Below are positions 15,425-23,635 of a stretch of DNA of 29,984 nucleotides, one piece after another. Below the pieces are notes generated by a model. It saw only the letters and a list, made by a program, of their open reading frames with translations, was not told where the DNA came from and did no database searches. Numbering within the stretch: position 1 is the first letter of the stretch; every line of letters begins with the position of its first letter. Both the position numbers and the translations under genes were made by a program. The DNA is from a virus: the IMG/VR virus record IMGVR_UViG_3300032893_000222, positions 1-29,984 of that record. The stretch is one strand, 5' to 3'.

Positions 15425-15761
15425 TTGTTTTTTCCTTTTCGTTTGTCCCAGAATCCTTAAACATAAACGGTTTTCGTTTCATTACCTCAAGAAGACTATA
15501 ACCGACGATATCCATGAATGGATTCTCACCCATTAAGTCATTCTTGTTAGTTGAGATACGATTCAGCTTATCAATAATCCTGACTATGGTCAGTGCTGAA
15601 TCCATCTGGTCCGGCGATATACCGTTAGGGTATAGCACCTTCATTATTTGCGGTGCCTTAGAGAAAGAATCTCCGTAGGCTTTTTGCTTGTCCATTACCA
15701 GCTTACCAATATCTCGGCCTAGCGTTGAATAATCTGTATAATCGTAGTTTCTCTCGCCCAT
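15414..15761 (-). CDS. MazG/DUF1599-like nucleotide-associated protein
   Basis: About 115 residues. The core KQKAYGDSF, then DQMDSALTIVRIIDKLNRIS and ENPFMDIVGYSLL matches the pattern 'Y..K...YGd...D...R..DK..R......E....D..GYa', found in DUF1599 and MazG-like nucleotide pyrophosphohydrolase families. The enzyme would act on nucleotides, perhaps adjusting the dNTP pool. Metal-binding Glu residues of true MazG are only partly visible, so activity is unsure. AAGGGG precedes two adjacent ATGs; the second (15761) is spaced better (7 nt). It stands behind a TATAATA box. Confidence 0.6.
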   Translation of the reverse strand: MGERNYDYTDYSTLGRDIGKLVMDKQKAYGDSFSKAPQIMKVLYPNGISPDQMDSALTIVRIIDKLNRISTNKNDLMGENPFMDIVGYSLLEVMKRKPFMFKDSGTNEKEKTNVH

Positions 15762-15788
15762 CATACAACCCCTTGTATTATCTATAAG

Positions 15789-15800
15789 TATTATACACAA
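15789..15800 (-). promoter_or_regulatory. TTGTGTATAATA promoter-like box A
   Basis: Minus-strand 12-mer TTGTGTATAATA, identical to box B at 22779-22790. Its TATAAT lies 25-28 nt upstream of the MazG-like gene's ATG pair. No convincing -35 hexamer is found 16-18 nt upstream. Placed in the 43-nt gap before that gene, just past the polymerase stop. Confidence 0.5.
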
Positions 15801-15804
15801 GCCA

Positions 15805-18018
15805 TTAAGAAAATGAAACTTTTAATCCTAAAGATTCAATATTGCTTACTAAAGAACGCTTTGGAAATACCTTAACTGGTGTAACTTCGCCCGTTTCTTC
15901 ATCTACGTCTTCCGGCTCCATTAAAGTAGACCCCGCCCTAATAAAAGTAGCACATTCACCTTTATTGTTCTTGAATAGTTTTTTTAGCTCTGGTCCAGTT
16001 TTAATTAATATCTCAGGGCTTCCTATTATTGTCATCCTACTACCCAACGGAATATTATCCAGTGTCATCCCAGGCTCATAGTCGATAACGTCTCCCCAGC
16101 TATACCCAATGGCGGCATCAGCCACAATATCAACAAAACCATCAATTTTAAGTTCCATGCATTTTTTAATAAGTTCTACAGCTTCTGAAACAGGGATATT
16201 TTCATTCACTTCGAACAACAATTCATCATGTACTTGAAGCACCATATGAATATCTTTATCCTTAAGATGCTTATCCAAACGAATCATCGCAATCTTTAAA
16301 ATATCGGCGGCAGTTCCTTGAATTTTAGTATTAACAGCCTTACGTAAATCTTCCCCAATCTTTCCCCTATTCTCTTTTTCGTGTGGGTTTAGATAAAGAT
16401 TAACAAGATTTCGTTTGCGGCCATATTCTGTTTTCACAAACTTATTCTTACGGGCTTCATCTTTAATCTTATTAATCCAGGGCAAGACTCCTGGAATTTT
16501 TTTGAAATAATCATTCAACATATCTTCGGCTTCTTGTTCGGAACATTTAAGATTATTCGCTAAACTAATAGTTCCCATTCCATAGATAAGTCCGAAATTA
16601 AGCGTCTTGCCTTTATTTCTTAAATCTTTATTCACTTTATCGAGTGGGACTCCGAACAAAATTGAGGCTGTACCGGCATGAACATCTACACCATCTTTGA
16701 ACATTTTTAATAGATGCTGGTCTTTGCACATACTGGCCAAAAGACGATATTCAATCATTGAATAGTCGAAATCTAGGAGGTAATATCCTTTGTCGGCAAC
16801 GAATGCTTTACGAAGAACTGCGCTATTTTCGGCATCATCCTTAGCCTTGGGAATCTGTTGTAAATTGGGATGGTCCGATGTAAATCTTCCAGTAACTGCT
16901 CCGTAGGGATTAAGGTGCGTGTGTATGTGCCCATCGGACCCAAGATTCGATGAAAGCTTTCCAAGAAAGGCGGTGAGAAGTTTTTGGTTTTTCTTGTATT
17001 TGACAATGTAAGTAATAATTGGATGGTCGAGTTTAGCGAGGGCGTGTTTATCTGTACTTGGCGTATCACCATCTTCATTAGTCATTACTCCTACTGGAAG
17101 TCCTAACTTTTCATATAAAATTTTACCTAGTTGCTGTGGACTTCCGATATTAAATTGTTCTCCGGCAATCTCATAAATTTTTTGCTGGAGTTCTTTATTT
17201 TCTTCCAAAACTTTTTCTTTGGCCTGATTTAACGCATCTACATCAATTTTAATTCCCCGATATTCAATTTCAGCTACAATCGGAAGAAGGCGTGTTTCCA
17301 TATCATAAATAACACCCGTCATTTCTGTTTTCGCAAGATAGGCATTATAGAGCTTGATAGTAGCGTAAGCATCGGTGGCCGCATAAAGTTTACCAAGTTC
17401 TAATGGAGCTAGGGCAAAACTATAAACACCTTTACCAAGAATATCTTCAAGATTAAGCATATCAAGCCCAAACTCTTGCCTAAAAAGGTCTTTCAAAGTT
17501 CCATGTTTCAACTTTAAAAATTTGGCCTCATCGACACCGTCCAAAGGAAAAAGCTTCATAACTTGAACATCTGCGAGACATTTAGCGGTTATTCCAACGG
17601 CTCTTAAAAATTTATAGTCGAACCGGAAATTATAATATACGCAAGGTTGCTCGATAAGTGGTTTTAAAATGGAAAGAGTGACATGTGGAGGGATATTAAC
17701 TTTAGCTACATCAGATAAAATGGGGACATAAAAGGATACTGGCTCGTCATTTTCTACCCAGGCTACAGAAACGCCTACTAATTTATCAGTGCCGACCAAT
17801 AATCCAGTGGTTTCAGTGTCAACAGCTTTTGGAGTTGGGCATGCCAAGGCCCTATCAACAAAAGAACGTAATTCTGCTTCATTGTTTACGCAATATAATT
17901 TAGATGTATAAAGCCAATCAATAATTTTAGTCTTCTTGGCTTGCTCTAATCTACTTGTCAGTAGTTCCCCTTGGAACAAATCGACAATATCACCAGAGGC
18001 GGCTTTTTTTAAAACCAT
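15805..18018 (-). CDS. polA: Family A DNA polymerase with 3'-5' exonuclease
   Basis: The phage replicative polymerase, 737 residues. Exonuclease motifs: DTETTG (Asp67, Glu69), NFRFD (Asn130, Asp134), YAATD (Tyr212, Asp216). Polymerase motif A LDFDYSMIEYR (around 415-425); O-helix KGKTLNFGLIYG (Lys471, Phe475, Tyr479); motif C HDE at 597-599. No 5'-nuclease domain, as usual for phages. After the palm there is an unusual extra region of about 87 residues (650-737). The Phe in the O-helix predicts discrimination against dideoxynucleotides. ATG 18018 has a weak AGGG upstream. A TATAAATA box lies 26 nt upstream, inside the preceding small gene. Confidence 0.95.
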   Translation of the reverse strand: MVLKKAASGDIVDLFQGELLTSRLEQAKKTKIIDWLYTSKLYCVNNEAELRSFVDRALACPTPKAVDTETTGLLVGTDKLVGVSVAWVENDEPVSFYVPILSDVAKVNIPPHVTLSILKPLIEQPCVYYNFRFDYKFLRAVGITAKCLADVQVMKLFPLDGVDEAKFLKLKHGTLKDLFRQEFGLDMLNLEDILGKGVYSFALAPLELGKLYAATDAYATIKLYNAYLAKTEMTGVIYDMETRLLPIVAEIEYRGIKIDVDALNQAKEKVLEENKELQQKIYEIAGEQFNIGSPQQLGKILYEKLGLPVGVMTNEDGDTPSTDKHALAKLDHPIITYIVKYKKNQKLLTAFLGKLSSNLGSDGHIHTHLNPYGAVTGRFTSDHPNLQQIPKAKDDAENSAVLRKAFVADKGYYLLDFDYSMIEYRLLASMCKDQHLLKMFKDGVDVHAGTASILFGVPLDKVNKDLRNKGKTLNFGLIYGMGTISLANNLKCSEQEAEDMLNDYFKKIPGVLPWINKIKDEARKNKFVKTEYGRKRNLVNLYLNPHEKENRGKIGEDLRKAVNTKIQGTAADILKIAMIRLDKHLKDKDIHMVLQVHDELLFEVNENIPVSEAVELIKKCMELKIDGFVDIVADAAIGYSWGDVIDYEPGMTLDNIPLGSRMTIIGSPEILIKTGPELKKLFKNNKGECATFIRAGSTLMEPEDVDEETGEVTPVKVFPKRSLVSNIESLGLKVSFS

Positions 18019-18036
18019 TCTGTTTACCCTAAACTC

Positions 18037-18204
18037 TTACTTAGTATTTATACAGTTGTGAGGAACTATTTGACCGTTAATAACTTTAACTCTGCGTTTA
18101 CACTTGGGGCATTCTGCCGAAGTCAGGTCTTTACCAGGAGGAATTTTTGATTTTTGAAGTGGGGCAGATTCTTCGGCCCAATTTTCTCTAGAGAACTCAG
18201 TCAT
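18037..18204 (-). CDS. 55-aa zinc-ribbon microprotein before the polymerase gene
   Basis: ATG 18204 has an AGGA site 8 nt upstream and overlaps the previous stop by 8 nt. The product has ECPKC (Cys32, Cys35) and a following HNC (His49, Cys51), a CxxC...HxC zinc-ribbon-like pattern, with a basic hairpin between (KRRVKVING). It ends 18 nt before the polymerase ATG. Possibly a nucleic-acid or replisome accessory; no family recognised. The TATAAATA box D overlaps its last codons. Confidence 0.66.
   Translation of the reverse strand: MTEFSRENWAEESAPLQKSKIPPGKDLTSAECPKCKRRVKVINGQIVPHNCINTK
18045..18052 (-). promoter_or_regulatory. TATAAATA promoter-like box D before the DNA polymerase gene
   Basis: On the minus strand this reads TGTATAAATACT, close to the TGTATAATACT boxes at 15.8 and 26.9 kb with one extra A. 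It is 26 nt upstream of the polymerase start codon. It lies inside the last codons of the 55-aa zinc-ribbon gene, so chance likeness cannot be excluded. No -35. Confidence 0.3.
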
Positions 18205-18601
18205 GATGTTGTTCCTCGTCTTCTTCTAATCTATCTTCGGATTTTCTTGGAAATTTAGAGTTTTTACCCCAGTGTGTATATTTATTTATTTTTGTGGCTT
18301 CCGTCATTAGTTTTTGCTGTTCGGTGAATGCCTCTGTCATTATTTCAAAAGGACTTTCAAGTTCGGGTTCGACTTTATCAAAATCTCCGCATCTATCCGT
18401 GTTCCCTGTTTTTATTTTAAGAAGATTACAAATATTTGTTTCTTTGGAAAAGAAACTACAATTCTTGCAATATCCTATTCTTTGTATGATTTCATCATAC
18501 AGTTCTCGTCTTAAAGAAGATTGATTTTTAGTCTTATCGAATTGAAAAGATTCGATAGCGGACCATATTTTTTTATCTTCGTCATTATGAAAACTTGGCA
18601 T
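18197..18601 (-). CDS. 134-aa hypothetical protein with four-Cys cluster
   Basis: Not recognised. Cys positions YCKNCSFFSKETNIC and a later DRCGDF (about residues 45, 48, 58 and 71) look like a zinc or Fe-S site. The rest is charged and helical, ending in a disordered acidic tail. It overlaps the next small zinc-ribbon gene by 8 nt and the preceding 86-aa gene by 17 nt. A zinc-binding replication accessory is possible. Confidence 0.72.
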   Translation of the reverse strand: MPSFHNDEDKKIWSAIESFQFDKTKNQSSLRRELYDEIIQRIGYCKNCSFFSKETNICNLLKIKTGNTDRCGDFDKVEPELESPFEIMTEAFTEQQKLMTEATKINKYTHWGKNSKFPRKSEDRLEEDEEQHHD

Positions 18602-18845
18602 GGTCGTTTCGCATCCATTCGGCTATTTTTAAACGAAGAGAAGAAAGAGTCATTTTGGCAAAGACAATAATATTTGGATTTTTACTATCATTAGCTTCTT
18701 GAACAACACTAGCGGACCATGTTTGAATTAAAGTATAAAAATTAGCAACAACATTCAAAAATTTTGTTAATTTAACATAGCCTAAAGAATACATTTCTTG
18801 TTCGGAAAGTTGCTGTATTTTTTCTTTTAATTCCGGGTCAATCAT
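18585..18845 (-). CDS. 86-aa hypothetical helical protein
   Basis: Not recognised. Helical; begins MIDPELKEKIQQLSEQEMY and holds a mildly hydrophobic centre (KFLNVVANFYTLIQTW). The ATG overlaps the sigma-like gene's stop as ATGA, so it may be co-translated with it. A sigma partner or anti-sigma would fit by position; this is speculation. Confidence 0.7.
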   Translation of the reverse strand: MIDPELKEKIQQLSEQEMYSLGYVKLTKFLNVVANFYTLIQTWSASVVQEANDSKNPNIIVFAKMTLSSLRLKIAEWMRNDHAKFS

Positions 18846-19414
18846 TTTGTTAGGTCCTTCAACCAGCCTAATTGGCGAACAGCCTTTAAGGTTTTTTGTA
18901 TTTCATGCCTCTTGACTTTAAGAAGTCGTGCTATTTCAGGGATGGTATAACCTTGAATACACAATGTCAAAATTCTTTTTACGTAGTAGCTAGTATTATT
19001 TTTAAAGACTTTGGGACAACGAAACCGATTAAAATCGTGGACAATTTGGTCGATGATAAAATCAATTTGAATATTTTCATCAATATTACCGAATTTGTCT
19101 TCATTGCTAGAAAGTGTCTTATCGTAGTATACACTTAAATCGGAAAGGCTAACACAAGATTTATCGTAAATACGCTTTTTAGCTGTCATGTCCCTGCGAT
19201 AGTTAAAGATTAGGCTGTGAAGGAATGTATAGAGATAAGTTGAAAATTGAGCCTTCTTAGGGTCGTATTTTCCACAAAAATCTCTAGCCACCATACTCAA
19301 ATAGATGCTACTTTTCAAGTCTTGAGCATCTTCATAGCGAACTCCCGAATAAATAATTGTTGAGAATATTTTATTATCCCACTCTTTTACCACATAATCC
19401 ATATCTATCTTCAT
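18842..19414 (-). CDS. Phage sigma-70-like RNA polymerase factor
   Basis: About 190 residues. Residues 15-80 match sigma region 2: DAQDLKSSIYLSMVARDF, then KYDPKKAQFSTYLYTFLHSL and FNYRRDMTAKK. The 'FSTYL' and 'RR' residues are those that bind core and melt the -10. Residues 147-182 form a region-4-like helix-turn-helix (GYTIPEIARLLKVKRHEIQ). No region 1 or 3, as in short alternative or phage sigma factors. A phage late or middle sigma such as T4 gp55 is similar in size. ATG 19414 is favoured (GGAG 6 nt upstream); ATG 19426 four codons earlier is possible. It may read the TATAATA/TATAAATA boxes noted in this window. Confidence 0.72.
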   Translation of the reverse strand: MKIDMDYVVKEWDNKIFSTIIYSGVRYEDAQDLKSSIYLSMVARDFCGKYDPKKAQFSTYLYTFLHSLIFNYRRDMTAKKRIYDKSCVSLSDLSVYYDKTLSSNEDKFGNIDENIQIDFIIDQIVHDFNRFRCPKVFKNNTSYYVKRILTLCIQGYTIPEIARLLKVKRHEIQKTLKAVRQLGWLKDLTK

Positions 19415-19438
19415 CTCTATCTCCATTCACTCTGTATA

Positions 19439-19642
19439 CTAATCGTAATTTGGGTCAAAACCTTTTAATTCCGATTCGTCTATATCTTCATCATCGTCAT
19501 TTTCATAGTCATCGGCAAATTCAACTTCTTCTACTTCGACAATTCGTGTTTTTCCAACCGGGCGGTCTAAAAGTTCTTCCAGAACATCATCTTCATTGTC
19601 AAGTTTACTCTCAACAATCATTACAACTCGATAAAAAGGCAT
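19439..19642 (-). CDS. 67-aa acidic hypothetical protein
   Basis: A short N-terminal beta-like stretch (PFYRVVMIVESKL) is followed by about 40 very acidic residues (DDYENDDDEDIDE). It could be a DNA mimic or protein-interaction tail; no family recognised. One nucleotide separates its ATG from the primase stop, so it is translated right after the primase. Confidence 0.75.
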   Translation of the reverse strand: MPFYRVVMIVESKLDNEDDVLEELLDRPVGKTRIVEVEEVEFADDYENDDDEDIDESELKGFDPNYD

Positions 19643-19643
19643 A

Positions 19644-20651
19644 TCAGCTCCCTTCGTTTAATATATTCTCTAGATTTGATACTAGAGGATTTTCAACATG
19701 CTTTGATATATTTTCTTTGGATAAAAAATTAGCCACGGCTTCTCGGCCTTCTTTACACCAAAGGTCATTCCAATCCATACCCTTAGGGGGGTATACTGCT
19801 TTTAAGCCATTGCGTCTTCCGGCCTTATCGTTGTCTCCGGCGACTATAAATTCAATATTAGGCATTTCAGCTTTTAAAATATCATGAATGATATTAATAT
19901 TTTTTGCCGTAAAACAGACATACGTGGGTATTTCGGAAGCCATATACACTGAAGCGCCTGTTGCATAACCTTCGACCAAAAAAGCCATATCTGTAGGTTC
20001 TTCCCCAAGCCTAAAGAAACTTCCCTCAATTCTACAGTTTTTTTGAAAGGATTTTCCTCCATCTGGATAAATATATTGAACTCCCCATATTACCCCTTCT
20101 AAGTCGGTTAGGGGTATTACAAGGGCTGTTCCTTTATTAAATGTCCCAAAATGCTGTATTTGTTTATTAATCATATAGGGTGTTAGATGTTGGTGTTGTT
20201 TATAATCACTGACAATCTGTTGAGCGATTCGATTAGCCTCCAGCTGTTCGGCAATTTTGGAGGTTCTCCGAGATGATTCCGAAGAGCCATCGCTGTCCAA
20301 TATTGAACCCAGCGTATCCGCCAAATTGTTCGAGTATATCCTAGTTGTAACATCGACTGAGTACCTCTTTGCCAAGATTGAAATTGCTTCACCTAAAGAA
20401 CACCCTTCTTCAAAGGCTACAAAATTTATAAGGTCCCCATGTTTATCAGTACAAGCATGACAGTAAAAAAAGCCTTCTCCAGAATCAGTATCGCTTACCT
20501 GCATCGAAGCTGTGCTGTCTTCGTGAAATGGACAACGAATAAGTTTCTTTCCGGTCAGAGTTACGCCGTAATATTCCATAACTTGTCGAAGCGTTAGTTT
20601 GGATTTTAGAGCTTCAACCGATTTTTTAAAGTCTATTTTTTCAAAACTCAT
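19644..20651 (-). CDS. DNA primase with CHC2 zinc finger and Toprim domain
   Basis: About 335 residues from ATG 20651. Zinc ligands: Cys40 and His43 (RCPFHEDST), Cys64 and Cys67 (FYCHACTDK). A Toprim core follows: Glu227 in LVEGYATG and DND at 273-275 in VAGDNDKAG. It makes RNA primers for the lagging strand with the DnaB-like helicase encoded before it. ATG 20651, inside the helicase end, has AGGG 4 nt upstream; an ATG six codons earlier has no ribosome site. The order zinc finger-Toprim resembles short phage/plasmid primases rather than full bacterial DnaG. Confidence 0.92.
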   Translation of the reverse strand: MSFEKIDFKKSVEALKSKLTLRQVMEYYGVTLTGKKLIRCPFHEDSTASMQVSDTDSGEGFFYCHACTDKHGDLINFVAFEEGCSLGEAISILAKRYSVDVTTRIYSNNLADTLGSILDSDGSSESSRRTSKIAEQLEANRIAQQIVSDYKQHQHLTPYMINKQIQHFGTFNKGTALVIPLTDLEGVIWGVQYIYPDGGKSFQKNCRIEGSFFRLGEEPTDMAFLVEGYATGASVYMASEIPTYVCFTAKNINIIHDILKAEMPNIEFIVAGDNDKAGRRNGLKAVYPPKGMDWNDLWCKEGREAVANFLSKENISKHVENPLVSNLENILNEGS

Positions 20652-22071
20652 AAATCCCTGGTCCGCCATTTGATACTGTAATCATGGATTCCAACTTAGA
20701 GCAATCAAAATATTCACGGAGCATCCAATCAGGAGGAAGAGGCCCACGGCGAAATTGAGAAATCCCGCATTTAACTTCTCTGGCAACCGCCAGTTCTTCG
20801 GTTCTCAGAATCCAAGCACAGAGGTCGCTTGATTTTTCAACTTCAGAGCTATCACTCAAATAGCCACGGTCATACCGCTTATTTTCCATCTTATCGACGG
20901 CTTCTCGCTTTGCCCTGCTAATTTGATGAGCGGTACAAATTGGCAATCCCCTTCCATTGTCAAATGTTCTGGCCATTTCATGAAGCTCACGGTATATATC
21001 TGTTGTTTCTTGAACCGTGGTGTCTTTCGGACTATTTGGCTTAAGCAAGCTGGCATAGTCTAAGAATAAAGCGTCTATTGGAAAAAGAGAATTCAAATAA
21101 ATCATTTTATTTTGAAGAGTATAAAGATTGCTTCCGGAAGGTAACTGTAAATTGTAAAGAATTCCATAATTCGAACTTGTGGAAAGGTCATTAGTAACAA
21201 TGCGAAGTTTTTCTTCTTCGTCCGGTGTCAACCTTCCAGATGAAATAACGGTATCTTTAATACCATCAGGATTTCCAAATTTTAAATTAGTTGAGTGCAA
21301 AGAAACAAAAAGACGATTAACTTGGTCGAATGACATTTCTAACGAAACATAAATAACATTTTTACCTTGATTGATAGCGGCGTTATATGCATAATTTCTT
21401 AAAAATTGTGACTTGCCCTCTTTGGCGTAACCAGCAATCGTAAAAAGTTCGCCTCGTTTCATGCCTCTTGTATATTCATCAAATTCACGACTGAACCCAC
21501 ATTTAATTCCAGTATTTGGATTATTCTTTTCATCGTTATAAACGGACCAAAATCGGTCCATACTCTTAGTCAGTTCACCTTGAGGTGCTCCTGTCGGAGT
21601 TAACTTCTCTAGCCCGGCGAGACGAGTAATAAGAAACTTTTTAGCGTCCTCAACTCCCTGCGCTCTCTTTTTTCCTAGGTCAATACCATCTTTTAAAATA
21701 TGGGCCGTAGTAGTAAGAATTTCTCCGATGGACCTTGTATTTTCCTGCTCGATAAAGGCCGGAATTAGTTCTTTTAGTTTTTCCCTATCCGTTGAAGATT
21801 CTCTACAGGAAGCAAAAGCTATACGATATTGAATTTTCTCGTCTTCTTTTAATTGTCCTTTAGTAAGATAAGTTTCAAATATCTCACGGTCAAGAATGGC
21901 TTCTTTTGTGAATTGCTCTAGAACTGTCTCAAAAATAAACTTATATGGACCTGAGAAATAATTTGGCGTCAAATTGGATTCGATGGCAAGCTTTACTGAA
22001 GCGCTGACCTCTTCTTTATCCGAATTTGTTTTTGGGATTAATGCTGAAAGTATTGTTGCCTGATAATCCAT
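20641..22071 (-). CDS. dnaB: DnaB-type replicative helicase
   Basis: This 476-residue protein is the hexameric fork helicase. N-terminal helical domain to about 180; then the RecA-like motor: Walker A GYAKEGKS at 214-221, LEMS motif (YVSLEMSFDQ at 241-250), Walker B LFLDYASLL about 335-343, and an arginine-finger-like segment QFRRGP near 435. It is adjacent to loader and primase genes. TAATG overlap with the loader. The Walker A is slightly atypical (GYAKEGKS rather than G-P-G-G-K-T). Confidence 0.93.
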   Translation of the reverse strand: MDYQATILSALIPKTNSDKEEVSASVKLAIESNLTPNYFSGPYKFIFETVLEQFTKEAILDREIFETYLTKGQLKEDEKIQYRIAFASCRESSTDREKLKELIPAFIEQENTRSIGEILTTTAHILKDGIDLGKKRAQGVEDAKKFLITRLAGLEKLTPTGAPQGELTKSMDRFWSVYNDEKNNPNTGIKCGFSREFDEYTRGMKRGELFTIAGYAKEGKSQFLRNYAYNAAINQGKNVIYVSLEMSFDQVNRLFVSLHSTNLKFGNPDGIKDTVISSGRLTPDEEEKLRIVTNDLSTSSNYGILYNLQLPSGSNLYTLQNKMIYLNSLFPIDALFLDYASLLKPNSPKDTTVQETTDIYRELHEMARTFDNGRGLPICTAHQISRAKREAVDKMENKRYDRGYLSDSSEVEKSSDLCAWILRTEELAVAREVKCGISQFRRGPLPPDWMLREYFDCSKLESMITVSNGGPGIYEF

Positions 22072-22754
22072 TATTTCACCGTTGAAACGTACATAAAACG
22101 TTTATTTAATTTATCAATATCATAAGTTTCTTTTTCATACCGCTGAAAATAGGATAAAGCTTCCGGACCATACCGTTGTAAATCAACCATTGGTAAGTGA
22201 GTATGCACCATTAGACAATGCTTCCCAATATTAGCATTATGGGCACGGAGTAATTCAATTAAAAATGTAGCGGCAACTTTTGATTGTATCTCAGTGCCGA
22301 ATGAAATAACAAACAAATCTGTTTTATTAAATTCAGAAAGTAGAGAAAAGTCGGCTTCATCTTTATTAAAATATCTTTGAATAAGGTCGGACATACTTTG
22401 ATGATTTACACGCATTCCTGAATCAACAGCTTCTTTCAAAATACATTGGACCAAAAAATCTTTGGCTGAAGCTGGAGGCCCTTGTAAACACCACGATTGG
22501 CCTAAAAAACCTTTTTTATTTTTGAAATGGTTTACTAAAGCACTATAAATAAAAAGAGCGTCATCTTTGATTGGATGCGCTGGAAACTCTTTTTGGGCGT
22601 TTTCAATCTTAAGTTTTGAGGTATCAAAAGTAATTCCGGCTTTAGAGTAGCGTAATATTTTATCACGCTCAAATAAGCAAGAACACCTTACCCATCCACC
22701 CTCTTTAAGAACATGGCGGGTGTCTTTACAAATAGAACATTCGTATTGTGCCAT
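22071..22754 (-). CDS. DnaC-like helicase loader with altered Walker motifs
   Basis: About 227 residues from ATG 22754 (AAGGG 5-6 nt upstream). N-terminal zinc site: Cys6, Cys9, Cys24, Cys26 (CSICKDTRH, then RCSCLF), as in DnaC/DnaI-type loaders. An AAA+ core follows, but Walker A reads GPPASAKD (92-99), lacking the glycine before Lys and the Ser/Thr after it, and Walker B reads DLFVISFG instead of a DD/DE pair. It probably places the DnaB-type ring, encoded next, without ordinary ATP use, or has lost ATPase activity. Zinc pattern plus gene order support the call; the altered motifs leave room for a different role. Confidence 0.72.
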   Translation of the reverse strand: MAQYECSICKDTRHVLKEGGWVRCSCLFERDKILRYSKAGITFDTSKLKIENAQKEFPAHPIKDDALFIYSALVNHFKNKKGFLGQSWCLQGPPASAKDFLVQCILKEAVDSGMRVNHQSMSDLIQRYFNKDEADFSLLSEFNKTDLFVISFGTEIQSKVAATFLIELLRAHNANIGKHCLMVHTHLPMVDLQRYGPEALSYFQRYEKETYDIDKLNKRFMYVSTVK

Positions 22755-22778
22755 TATATCCCTTTTTACTCTATACCC

Positions 22779-22790
22779 TATTATACACAA
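22779..22790 (-). promoter_or_regulatory. TTGTGTATAATA promoter-like box B before the helicase loader
   Basis: The same 12-mer as box A at 15789-15800. TATAAT is 25 nt upstream of the loader's ATG, in the gap after the preceding gene. AGGGTATA next to it also occurs in the palindrome at 14637-14656. No -35 is evident. Confidence 0.5.
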
Positions 22791-22793
22791 ACT

Positions 22794-23222
22794 CTAAAAA
22801 ATCAGACCGTTTTTTCCATTTTTAAACATTTGGTCCGGGTCACTAGCTAATTTAAACTTTCTCACATCTCTAGGCTCAAATCTATATATAAAATCGAAGG
22901 GCACTTTTTTACCAAGTTTTTGCTGAAGCTCATAAAAAGCTCTTTTTGCTTCCGGGCACATGTCTGTACCCCCAACCTCGTTGGATTTACCTTGGGCTCT
23001 CCAACGGTCATCCGAATTAGAGTGCAACCACCAATATCCAGGGCATTTAATCAAAATACTATCGGTAAATCTCCAGCCTTCCGGCTCAGGAAGCTTAGTT
23101 ATTTGTTTATCGGGACCACCATCAACTTGTTCCCTTACAAGCTTATCGAGCTGGTCAAAAGAAACTTTCTTTTTCTGCTGTTCATCGTATTTTTTAAATC
23201 GTCCAAAATGATGCGAACTCAT
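22794..23222 (-). CDS. 142-aa hypothetical protein
   Basis: Not recognised. Charged start (SSHHFGRFKKYDEQQKKKV), then a Trp-rich middle (GYWWLHSNSDDRWRAQGK). No clear motif. Its ATG overlaps the previous stop as ATGA. It precedes the helicase loader promoter-like box. Confidence 0.72.
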   Translation of the reverse strand: MSSHHFGRFKKYDEQQKKKVSFDQLDKLVREQVDGGPDKQITKLPEPEGWRFTDSILIKCPGYWWLHSNSDDRWRAQGKSNEVGGTDMCPEAKRAFYELQQKLGKKVPFDFIYRFEPRDVRKFKLASDPDQMFKNGKNGLIF

Positions 23223-23425
23223 TGTTTTTTCTTTTTATCTCGTTCTAATTTTTCAAGTATGGCCTTATAAACCCAAAGAACTTTGACGGGGCGTCCCCGC
23301 AAAACCTCTATTTTATCAGAATCATATATAGCCGCTTCCAAAGCACTTAACTTCTTGTACGTAAGTTTTCCCCGAAAAGGGTCTTCTTTGAAGGCTTTTA
23401 CCTCTTCATTGAATCCTGCGCCCAT
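23219..23425 (-). CDS. 68-aa hypothetical protein
   Basis: Starts MGAGFNEEVKAFKEDPFRGK and ends in a Lys-rich tail. ATG 23425 is chosen because it overlaps the preceding stop as TAATG; a TTG 12 codons earlier lacks a ribosome site. Stop overlaps the next gene as ATGA. No family. Confidence 0.65.
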   Translation of the reverse strand: MGAGFNEEVKAFKEDPFRGKLTYKKLSALEAAIYDSDKIEVLRGRPVKVLWVYKAILEKLERDKKKKQ

Positions 23426-23622
23426 TAGCGAAAAGACCAACGACAAAAGTCGTTTGGACAACGGTCATTTATCGGGACGACATACTCACTGCAAGAAGGG
23501 CAGTATTCTTTGTAAACCTGCTCTGTCTTGATTGTAAACTTACTTTTGTCGATTGTAAACTTACTTTCAGCTGGCGTTAGAGACGGCACAGCCGTTATAG
23601 GTACAACTTTAAAGGAGTCCAT
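23425..23622 (-). CDS. 65-aa zinc-ribbon-like protein with tandem 7-residue repeat
   Basis: Carries CPSC (residues 41 and 44) and a later CxxxxC (RCPNDFC), a possible zinc site. Residues 20-31 contain SKFTIDKSKFTI, a 21-bp tandem duplication. A strong GGAGG lies 6 nt before the ATG. Otherwise unrecognised. Confidence 0.68.
   Translation of the reverse strand: MDSFKVVPITAVPSLTPAESKFTIDKSKFTIKTEQVYKEYCPSCSEYVVPINDRCPNDFCRWSFR
23530..23567 (-). repeat. 21-bp-period tandem repeat inside the 65-aa gene
   Basis: Two 17-bp copies (23530-23546 and 23551-23567) at a 21-bp period encode SKFTI twice, keeping the frame. Recent slippage or a functional duplicate motif are both possible. Confidence 0.7.
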
Positions 23623-23635
23623 GTTTGGCCTCCAG

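Noticed and set aside
19357-19887. Plus-strand open frames, longest about 176 codons
   Set aside because: All lie opposite well-supported minus-strand genes (here the sigma-like, acidic and primase genes), lack ribosome sites and resemble random antisense translations.
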